Source: a virus
Length of the DNA: 21,659 nt
Reading direction: 5' to 3' (one strand)
Virus record (IMG/VR): IMGVR_UViG_3300046411_000405
Coordinates: 1-21,659 of that record
Shown here: one piece after another, positions 6,216 to 10,755 of the stretch
Layout: each line of letters begins with the position of its first letter
Position numbering within the stretch: the first letter of the stretch is position 1
The notes under the pieces: generated by a model
Told to the model about the DNA's origin: nothing
The model's input: only the letters and a program-made list of their open reading frames with translations
Databases searched by the model: none
Made by a program: the position numbers and the translations under genes

Positions 6216-6403
6216 TAGCTACTCTTTTTCTTTTTCTTCTTAACTGGTTTCTTTGCAGTTTTAGCAGATGCTTTTAAAGCTTTGTCAGTAACAGTGCCTT
6301 TACCTGGTTTGCTTTTACCAGCTTTTTTAGCTCGGTTCATATAATAGTACAAACCTTTTTTTACTGTTCTACCATCTTTTGTTACATGGGTATCTTTAGC
6401 CAT
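6215..6403 (-). CDS. small Lys-rich basic protein, 62 aa
   Basis: The protein begins KDTHVTKDGRTVKKGLYYYMN, then becomes a lysine/alanine tail (KASAKTAKKPVKKKKKKSS) like a histone H1 C-terminus. It probably binds DNA or RNA, or another polyanion such as the acidic 590-residue protein; this is inferred from charge alone. The start and stop share bases with both neighbours (TAATG at each end), so the basic trio is translated as a unit. No family name is claimed. Confidence 0.7.
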   Translation of the reverse strand: MAKDTHVTKDGRTVKKGLYYYMNRAKKAGKSKPGKGTVTDKALKASAKTAKKPVKKKKKKSS

Positions 6404-6639
6404 TACGCTTTACCTCCACGTTTCATTCTTTTTTTCATCATGCCACCGCCCATCTTACCTGCGCGTCCGCCACGTGCCATTCTTTTTTTCATCATGCCAC
6501 CGCCCATTTTGCCAGCACGTTTTTTCTTTTTAATTTTTTTCTTAACAGCTCCACCTCTTTTCATGAAGCCCATTTTATTACGAACTTCTGTTGGCAGTTT
6601 TGCTAAGCCTGGGTTTTTCTTTTTATCAACTGGTTTCAT
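6403..6639 (-). CDS. small basic protein with an 18-residue tandem repeat
   Basis: This 78-residue protein has a short N-terminus (NPGLAKLPTEVRNKMGF), then a Lys/Arg/Gly/Met-rich tail. RAGKMGGGMMKKRM-(A/K)-RGG occurs twice in tandem. An AGGAG site lies eight bases before the ATG. Methionine-rich basic tails like this are common in marine phage virion-associated small proteins, but no function is established. The repeat is very exact at the DNA level, suggesting recent duplication or slippage. Confidence 0.7.
   Translation of the reverse strand: MKPVDKKKNPGLAKLPTEVRNKMGFMKRGGAVKKKIKKKKRAGKMGGGMMKKRMARGGRAGKMGGGMMKKRMKRGGKA
6424..6507. repeat. 54-bp-period direct repeat within the basic protein gene
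   Basis: A 30-base sequence is perfectly repeated at 6424-6453 and 6478-6507, a period of 54 bp (18 codons). It includes a run of seven T in each copy. It encodes the duplicated KMGGGMMKKRM block and could expand or contract by slippage. Confidence 0.85.
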
Positions 6640-7171
6640 GTCGATATCTCCTATAAGATTTTCGTTTATTTACTGTGCCCTCGTAATAGTCCTTGGGCCA
6701 GTTGTCATAATATCCAGTTTTGCGTAAGTTGTCACTAGCTTTTTCTAGCTCATCATATTTTTGTATAAGAACCATCATAAATTCATTTTCAGGTTCCCAT
6801 TCACCTGTTTCTAAAAACTCTACAGGTTCATCTTCTTCATCGTCCCAAGGATGTGCTCCCATAAGGTATATGTCTTGTGGAACTAATATTCTGTTTAAAA
6901 TGTCTATAACCGAATCTAATTCTTCTGGTTCGTATTTTATATCATCACAACCAACTATAACTATCTGTATATCAGGATCTTTTGCTAACTTTGCACCTTC
7001 TATTATAGCGTCTTGGAAAGCATTAAAATTTTTACATTCTAATATTCTGTAAGTTTTCTTGAGTCTAGCTGTGCGTGCGTAAGGACATACAGGAACGTTG
7101 CCCAGGTGTTTATTTTTTGGTTCTAGGTATTTTTCAGACCACTCAAGTATATCTTCAGTTATCGATTTCAT
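6626..7171 (-). CDS. hypothetical protein with VCPYAR motif, 181 aa
   Basis: The N-terminal domain (residues ~1-110) shows NVPVCPYARTARLKK, then alternating strands and helices (YRILECKNFNAFQDAI, PDIQIVIVGCDD, ILVPQDIYLMGAHPWDD). That suggests an alpha/beta fold with a conserved Cys near the start. The C-terminal third is acidic then basic (DDEEDEPVEFLE, NKRKSYRRYRHE). The CPYAR motif recalls small proteins found near oxygenases and in DUF1415, but the match is too weak to assign. It overlaps the peptidase gene by 17 bases and the basic protein gene by 14. Confidence 0.6.
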   Translation of the reverse strand: MKSITEDILEWSEKYLEPKNKHLGNVPVCPYARTARLKKTYRILECKNFNAFQDAIIEGAKLAKDPDIQIVIVGCDDIKYEPEELDSVIDILNRILVPQDIYLMGAHPWDDEEDEPVEFLETGEWEPENEFMMVLIQKYDELEKASDNLRKTGYYDNWPKDYYEGTVNKRKSYRRYRHETS

Positions 7172-7559
7172 TTAAATGTTTTTTAAGCATGTCTAACAAC
7201 CAGGGGTTGTCTCTATATACGCCCATCATAAAATTAGATATTGTATTTACAGTTAATTCTTCTGCATCGTCTTCTTTTAATGGGCCGTTTGCTTGGTTAA
7301 GTCCGGCTATATACACCACCGCATGTAAAATTTCATGCCACGTAGTATTGCAGCGCTCTTGTCCTACCAATGCATCTTGGATATAGATAACTCCTTCTCT
7401 GGCCCGGTATTCACCATAGCTATCAGTCATGTCATCCAGAACAAAACTAGGATTTACATACTTAATCTTTATGGTTCTGTAACCAACTTTAACTTCAGTA
7501 GGTCTGCCATTTGCAGGTACTTCGTGTGCTTCTGTTAATGTTTGTTTTTTTCTAATCAT
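7155..7559 (-). CDS. HExxH zinc metallopeptidase-like protein
   Basis: This 134-residue protein has a beta-rich N-terminal half (VKVGYRTIKIKYV, REGVIYIQDAL), then NTTWHEILHAVVY (His75, Glu76, His79). A downstream acidic helix, EDDAEELTVNTISNF, can give the third zinc ligand (Glu100 or 101). The layout resembles ImmA/IrrE- or SprT-like minimal metallopeptidases common in phages, which cut repressors or act on virion or host proteins. The substrate is unknown. It is the first gene of the leftward late block, directly after the 7560-7853 control region; a promoter-like arm starts ~20 bases upstream. Confidence 0.75.
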   Translation of the reverse strand: MIRKKQTLTEAHEVPANGRPTEVKVGYRTIKIKYVNPSFVLDDMTDSYGEYRAREGVIYIQDALVGQERCNTTWHEILHAVVYIAGLNQANGPLKEDDAEELTVNTISNFMMGVYRDNPWLLDMLKKHLNEIDN

Positions 7560-7579
7560 GATATTTTATCTCTTTCTTT

Positions 7580-7613
7580 GAGGCTGTGCTATAGTGAGAT
7601 TTTGACCCCCTAG
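7580..7613 (-). promoter_or_regulatory. left arm of long inverted repeat; possible phage RNAP promoter
   Basis: Read on the - strand, this arm contains GGGGGTCAAAA, then CTCACTATAG, then CACAGCCTC. CTCACTATAG is identical to the core of the T7 promoter, and the arm points at the metallopeptidase gene. A near-copy in the opposite direction lies at 7803-7834. The last 15 bases of each arm match perfectly (7580-7594 and 7820-7834). A promoter for a single-subunit RNA polymerase is a good hypothesis, but no such polymerase is encoded in the window. Confidence 0.5.
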
Positions 7614-7680
7614 TGTTAAAAAAAGTTGACAAAAAAACTCTCGCGCGCCAAGTATGCAAAAACTGGGAAAAATTGCTTCT

Positions 7681-7723
7681 ACTCTACCGGGACAAAAGTA
7701 GAACGGTAGAGTCGTGGTAGAGT
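7681..7723. repeat. three GGTAGAGT boxes, iteron- or operator-like
   Basis: ACTCTACCG (7681-7689) is the inverse of CGGTAGAGT (7704-7712). A direct copy GGTAGAGT lies at 7716-7723, 11 bp (one helical turn) further on. This geometry suits cooperative binding of a dimeric initiator or repressor. The binding protein is unknown. Confidence 0.5.
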
Positions 7724-7802
7724 GTTTCTTTAATATAATCATATGTTTAACTCAATTACCACCATTACCGCGTGTTTGAAACGTTCGTGCAAAATGAACA
7801 TG

Positions 7803-7834
7803 CTAGGGTCAAAACTTCCCTATAGCACAGCCTC
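7803..7834 (+). promoter_or_regulatory. right arm of long inverted repeat; rightward promoter-like
   Basis: On the + strand this reads CTAGGGTCAAAA, CTTCCCTATAG, CACAGCCTC, matching the left arm except for a 2-base gap and four changes. Transcription from it would run rightward, antisense to the exonuclease operon, so it would not express the adjacent genes. It could prime replication, produce antisense RNA, or act only as a structural arm. Confidence 0.4.
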
Positions 7835-7853
7835 GGTAAGTGTTGCATAAATG

Positions 7854-8069
7854 TCACACTTCCTCCGCATATCTATTCTCGCAAAAGAAAACAAAACTTT
7901 TTAACTCGTCTCCATACTCAATAACATGTGGTGTCAACAACTCTATCTTGTTCTCATATATATACTTGTGGCACGCCCAGGTGTCCTTAAACGTCTGTTC
8001 TAGGTATACCCGGTGTCCCTGCTCCGCGGTGCTATTAAACATCAACACGATTGTAATAACAAAATACAT
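7854..8069 (-). CDS. small secreted or membrane protein, 71 aa
   Basis: The N-terminus (MYFVITIVLMFNSTAEQG) looks like a signal peptide or short anchor. A small charged domain follows with two cysteines (DTWACHKYIYENK and SFVFFCENRYAEEV), perhaps bonded in the periplasm. The start overlaps the exonuclease stop by one base (TAATG). It is the last gene before the control region. Unrecognised; it is similar in size and layout to the four-Cys protein at 2558-2785. Confidence 0.6.
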   Translation of the reverse strand: MYFVITIVLMFNSTAEQGHRVYLEQTFKDTWACHKYIYENKIELLTPHVIEYGDELKSFVFFCENRYAEEV

Positions 8070-8761
8070 TACCCATTCTCCTTGTAAAATTGGTCTAGGC
8101 GACGTAAAAAATCGTGTTTCGCGGCCCGGTATTCCTCACCCTCTATAACAAACTCCTGATAATAGAGGTCTTTAGAACACATCATAATCACCCCTTTCTC
8201 TATACTCGTACCGTAAACCGCGTCATGTGCCATTCCATACGCCGCCATTTGCAGAAAATAATCACCAATCCATTCTCTTTGTTTTGGTTTATTTGTCTGC
8301 TTGAAGTCGATGATAGCAATAGATCCGTCGAGTTGTCCAACTAAATCGACCGATCCTGCGTATAAATGTGGGTAGTACAAGGTGGCTTCGTTGCCATAAA
8401 TTTCTGTTAGCCGATTGTCGATTCCATTATCTACAATCTTTTCAGCCATATGCTTGGCGACGTTACCAACGTCTGTTAAGTCAAGATAGCCCTCGCCTAG
8501 GCAATACTTCTCCAAGTACAGGTGCATAGACGTGCCGCGGCTCGCGGCCTCTGATGTTATTTTAGCAGCTTCAGTATGTCCGACACGATCTCGCCACTTT
8601 TGGAGAGAAGCTTGTTTATCTTTTGACTGAGTTTGGCCAATGACTGTCGTGACCGATGGTAGGCGCTGTCCTTGAAGATCGCCTGCAATAGAATAATGTC
8701 TAAGACCTTCAATGCTAGCTCTAGTAGAACTGGGATAAGCATACTTATTGACTAACTTCAC
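8069..8761 (-). CDS. RecB/MGME1-like PD-(D/E)XK exonuclease
   Basis: This 230-residue protein belongs to the single-domain RecB-nuclease type used by phages. It shows RGTSMHLYLE (His80 before the core), AGSVDLVGQLDG (Asp139), IAIIDFKQT (Asp152 and Lys154) and FLQMAAYG (Gln171, Tyr175), the standard order of this superfamily. It should degrade DNA ends, for recombination, host DNA breakdown or replication clean-up. The start is GTG at 8759-8761, overlapping the previous stop as GTGA. It has a full-length core and no sign of damage. Confidence 0.85.
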   Translation of the reverse strand: MKLVNKYAYPSSTRASIEGLRHYSIAGDLQGQRLPSVTTVIGQTQSKDKQASLQKWRDRVGHTEAAKITSEAASRGTSMHLYLEKYCLGEGYLDLTDVGNVAKHMAEKIVDNGIDNRLTEIYGNEATLYYPHLYAGSVDLVGQLDGSIAIIDFKQTNKPKQREWIGDYFLQMAAYGMAHDAVYGTSIEKGVIMMCSKDLYYQEFVIEGEEYRAAKHDFLRRLDQFYKENG

Positions 8762-9012
8762 ACCATTCTCGGATTCTTGAAATAGATAATACCTTCTAGG
8801 TAATCTATTACGTGGGGGTTATGTAACAATTCTTCTACAGTTACCGCGCCCATACGGACCCAATTGGTGTGCCCATACTTCGCTTTGCACAACCTATCAA
8901 CTGTAGATGCAGGTAAATCTACTGGTATAGTTTCACCATCTGGCGTGTTCTCTACAAACACGTGTTTATTTTCCCCCTCAGGAATCCAAATAATATCAAG
9001 TTCTTCAGTCAT
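8758..9012 (-). CDS. hypothetical protein, 84 aa
   Basis: Not recognised. It is an acidic alpha/beta protein: strands LDIIWIPEG and KHVFVENTPDG, then PVDLPASTVDRLCKAKYG, VTVEELLHNPHVIDYLEGIIYF. It overlaps its upstream neighbour by eight bases and the exonuclease by four, so it is translated with the exonuclease and might be its partner. No motif for catalysis or metal binding is seen. Confidence 0.6.
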   Translation of the reverse strand: MTEELDIIWIPEGENKHVFVENTPDGETIPVDLPASTVDRLCKAKYGHTNWVRMGAVTVEELLHNPHVIDYLEGIIYFKNPRMV

Positions 9013-9208
9013 TGTTCTCTAGTTTTTTTTCGTTATCACGTTCCATTTGTTTTATTTTATCGTCGCGTGATTGTTTAAGATTGAACACTCGTTCAGTGTG
9101 TTCTTTAATATATTCTACATCAGCATCGGTTAAATGTGCTGGTCTAAATATTTCATCAAAGTTATCTTTAAACTTTTTAGATGGATAATGTTTGCCGTCT
9201 TTTGCCAT
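9005..9208 (-). CDS. small charged helical protein, 67 aa
   Basis: Not recognised. The N-terminus (MAKDGKHYPSKKFKDNF) is basic, and the rest is a long charged helix (DADVEYIKEHTERVFNLKQ, KIKQMERDNEKKLEN) likely to form a coiled coil. GAAGGA precedes the ATG at a good distance. It follows the TSCPD-like gene by one base and overlaps the next gene by eight. Confidence 0.6.
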   Translation of the reverse strand: MAKDGKHYPSKKFKDNFDEIFRPAHLTDADVEYIKEHTERVFNLKQSRDDKIKQMERDNEKKLENND

Positions 9209-9209
9209 A

Positions 9210-9605
9210 TTATTCCTTCATAGCATACGGATCCGTTGACAACTCACGTTGTTTTTTCTCCGGCTGCTTGCCCATAATTATATCTTCCATGTTCTTGTAC
9301 AGATAGTTGGCCATCTGACCAACCACGTTGTCTTGTGATAGCGTATCTACCAATTCTTTTAAACTTTCACCGTGTTGCATGCACCTAGATATAAGTTTGC
9401 CGCTTGCACGCAGTTCTCTATCTAAATATGAATCTGTTGGTTTCAGTTTAATCCAAAAAGCCATGGGCGTTAGCCCAGTGTCGTTTGCTGTATAGTCTAG
9501 TATGCCTACAACCCGTCTACCATCGATTGGTAAAGCGAAAGTTGCACTCATCATCCTATTCGGAATCTCTCTTCTCACGTTTTTGTTTTCCTTAATCAAA
9601 GTCAT
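9210..9605 (-). CDS. stand-alone TSCPD-like (NrdJ C-terminal-type) protein
   Basis: This 131-residue protein resembles short proteins related to the C-terminal TSCPD domain of B12-dependent ribonucleotide reductases. It has RREIPNRMMSATF at the N-terminus, FWIKLKPTDSYLDRELRASGKLIS, and RCMQHGESLKELVDTLSQDN. That last block corresponds to the family's LQHG-xxL-xxL element. The domain is thought to aid substrate or zinc binding in the reductase; the role of stand-alone copies is not known. No reductase is in the window. The start ATG has GAGGA eight bases upstream. A GTG nine codons later, with AAGGA, is an alternative. Confidence 0.6.
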   Translation of the reverse strand: MTLIKENKNVRREIPNRMMSATFALPIDGRRVVGILDYTANDTGLTPMAFWIKLKPTDSYLDRELRASGKLISRCMQHGESLKELVDTLSQDNVVGQMANYLYKNMEDIIMGKQPEKKQRELSTDPYAMKE

Positions 9606-9807
9606 TCTTGTGTTCCTCGATAAACTGATACAGACCTATATTCGTCTCCTTCACCTGTACTATCTCGTGCCACATTGTTTCAATTGTGTTTTCTAGTTTA
9701 ATGATATATCTAGAATTTACAATAATAACTATTAGACAAATAAATATTGTAAACCCCAATATCAAGAAGCTAGTGTACTTTTCTAGCTCTTTCCACAGTT
9801 TTTTCAT
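9592..9807 (-). CDS. single-span membrane protein, 71 aa
   Basis: Residues ~13-31 form one strong hydrophobic segment (SFLILGFTIFICLIVIIV). A basic N-terminus (KKLWKELEKY) precedes it, and a helical, partly acidic tail follows (LENTIETMWHEIVQ). GGAG lies eight bases before the ATG. Its start lies inside the upstream small gene and its end overlaps the TSCPD gene. The small size and single span would fit a holin, antiholin or exclusion protein, but it sits among early genes. Function unknown. Confidence 0.6.
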   Translation of the reverse strand: MKKLWKELEKYTSFLILGFTIFICLIVIIVNSRYIIKLENTIETMWHEIVQVKETNIGLYQFIEEHKNDFD

Positions 9808-9922
9808 ATTCTATCTCCACCCTTCTTTCTAATAACTGTTCTAATTTACGCGCCCAAACTTTTTTAAACTCTGGATTACAGCGCGTCATTACCCATTCTA
9901 TATTAGATATTCTTTTTTGCAT
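9770..9922 (-). CDS. small basic protein, 50 aa
   Basis: This gene is below the usual size cut-off. It encodes MQKRISNIEWVMTRCNPEF, then KKVWARKLEQLLERRVEIE and KTVERARKVH, a basic helical protein. In-frame ATGs at 9928 and 9937 are other possible starts; TAGGA favours 9922. It fills the gap between the zinc-finger gene and the membrane protein gene, overlapping the latter by 38 bases. Small size and no homology known to me keep confidence moderate. Confidence 0.5.
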   Translation of the reverse strand: MQKRISNIEWVMTRCNPEFKKVWARKLEQLLERRVEIEYEKTVERARKVH

Positions 9923-9956
9923 CAACATTCCTACCATCCAAATTCATCCTCAGGGT

Positions 9957-10199
9957 TCATTCTTTACCCTTTTCTGGCAAGGTTTCCCTTGACCATTTTG
10001 CTATTGATTCACGACCCCCCTCAACGTTTTTGCGCGTTTGCTCTATTGGCAGCATCACATAACCGTTGTGTGTCGTTACTTTACCACCCATATGCATAAA
10101 ATCTTCTTCACACATAGGACAATCTATTTCTTCGTTTTGCACCACAATATAACCATTCCCATTACATCTTGGGCAAATTGTTTCAACTAGCTTTGGCAC
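9957..10199 (-). CDS. DnaJ-type zinc-finger protein, 80 aa
   Basis: The N-terminal half carries ICPRCNGNGYIVV and then IDCPMCEE. That is one CxxCxGxG pair and one CxxC pair, enough for a single zinc site like half of a DnaJ cysteine-rich domain. The rest is polar and probably loosely folded. It starts with GTG at 10197-10199, overlapping the preceding gene by 17 bases, with AAGGG upstream. Likely a protein- or nucleic-acid-binding adaptor; the target is unknown. Partial DnaJ zinc domains have been noted in HMO-2011-type phage replication genes, so a link to replication is possible. Confidence 0.65.
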   Translation of the reverse strand: MPKLVETICPRCNGNGYIVVQNEEIDCPMCEEDFMHMGGKVTTHNGYVMLPIEQTRKNVEGGRESIAKWSRETLPEKGKE

Positions 10200-10350
10200 G
10201 TTTTTTGCCCTTGACTTCTTTAGATAATAAAAACTCTATTACCTTCTGAATACTGACCGGAACTTCAAATCGTGATTTAGCCAATGATTCCAACTGTTTA
10301 TGTGTGCTTGTCGACACAGAAACAGATTTAAATCTACTTGTATCTGGCAT
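10183..10350 (-). CDS. ribbon-helix-helix-like small DNA-binding protein
   Basis: This 55-residue protein (from MPDTSRFKSVSVSTSTH) fits a minimal RHH/CopG-type fold. The strand FKSVSVSTSTH is followed by helices HKQLESLAKSRF and PVSIQKVIEFLLSKEV, with a Lys-rich tail. AAGGAG seven bases before this ATG fixes the start, and an upstream in-frame ATG overlaps the promoter. It is the first gene after the 10412-10383 promoter. A repressor that controls its own operon would be typical of this family and position. The assignment rests on pattern only. Confidence 0.6.
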   Translation of the reverse strand: MPDTSRFKSVSVSTSTHKQLESLAKSRFEVPVSIQKVIEFLLSKEVKGKKRAKAS

Positions 10351-10382
10351 TTTCTTTCTCCTTGTTTGTGTTATACTATGGG

Positions 10383-10412
10383 ATAATATAGTCATTTTAT
10401 TTTATTTGACAA
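10383..10412 (-). promoter_or_regulatory. sigma70-like promoter for the RHH-exonuclease operon
   Basis: On the - strand, TTGTCA (10412-10407) is followed by TATATT (16-bp spacer) or TATTAT (18-bp spacer), then CCCAT. The sequence CTTGNCAAATNAA plus AAATGANTATATTAT is shared, in register, with the GP88 promoter at 291-321. The transcript would start ~25 bases before the ribosome site of the RHH gene. Confidence 0.6.
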
Positions 10413-10455
10413 GTATTTATATTAATATATTTTAAAACTATCTTCTCACCTTCAT

Positions 10456-10485
10456 ATGTCGGGTGCTTTTATCTGCATCCGACAT
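10456..10485 (-). terminator. hairpin at the end of the polymerase-nuclease operon
   Basis: ATGTCGGGTGC (10456-10466) pairs with GCATCCGACAT (10475-10485) over 11 bp with one wobble and an 8-base loop. It lies immediately downstream of the nuclease stop (10489) and before the next promoter, the expected place for termination or for blocking 3' exonucleases. On the - strand no U-run follows, so it may be an incomplete terminator. Confidence 0.45.
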
Positions 10486-10488
10486 TAT

Positions 10489-10755
10489 TTATACGTATAA
10501 AATCTTAACATCTAAATTTTTTGCTGATTTGTTTTTGACTCTGTTTATTAGTCTCATCTTACCCTTCATCATACGATAGCTTTTCATCTTGACATCATAT
10601 AAATCCACGGTCCCCGTCGCACTATTCACGACAATAATATCCGCTGGACCTTTGCCACCTAGATCGTAATATACATGTGTATTTGGCTTTGCTAGAAAGT
10701 CTATGGCAGCTAACAACTCGGCACGAATACCTTTTTGTTGTTTACTGGTTTCCAT
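10489..10755 (-). CDS. small Hjc-like PD-(D/E)XK nuclease
   Basis: This 88-residue protein has the minimal nuclease core: KGIRAELLAAIDFL (Glu13), KGPADIIVV (Asp39) and VDLYDVKMKSY (Asp54, Lys56). The GxxAE...PADI...(D/E)xK order matches archaeal Holliday junction resolvase-like and related phage endonucleases. It is about two-thirds of the usual resolvase length, so it may be a compact variant. It is coupled to the polymerase gene by a TAATG overlap, which supports resolving or trimming replication intermediates. Confidence 0.75.
   Translation of the reverse strand: METSKQQKGIRAELLAAIDFLAKPNTHVYYDLGGKGPADIIVVNSATGTVDLYDVKMKSYRMMKGKMRLINRVKNKSAKNLDVKILYV

Larger units (their letters stand above)
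7560..7853. other. non-coding control region, candidate replication origin
   Basis: These 294 bases carry no credible gene. They hold the two inverted arms (7580-7613 and 7803-7834) and two A7 tracts spaced 13 bp (7618-7624 and 7631-7637) around TTGACA at 7626. GGTAGAGT occurs at 7705-7712 and 7716-7723, and inverted at 7681-7688. An AT-rich stretch near 7728-7750 contains TATAAT (7734-7739). Repeats, A-tracts and an AT-rich element at the junction of two transcription units are typical of origins and early/late switches. Confidence 0.5.

Noticed and set aside
6386-6727. Hydrophobic + strand frame resembling a membrane protein
   Set aside because: It is antisense to the basic Lys/Met/Gly gene; the Phe/Pro runs mirror AAA, ATG and GGN codons.
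7626-7658. sigma70 promoter TTGACA...TATGCA
   Set aside because: The spacer is 21 bp and it would read rightward into antisense DNA. The TTGACA is better seen as part of the A-tract element.
9592-9807. Calling the 71-residue membrane protein a holin
   Set aside because: It lies in the exonuclease operon, far from the endolysin. A single span alone is not enough, and a better holin candidate is at 20792-21052.
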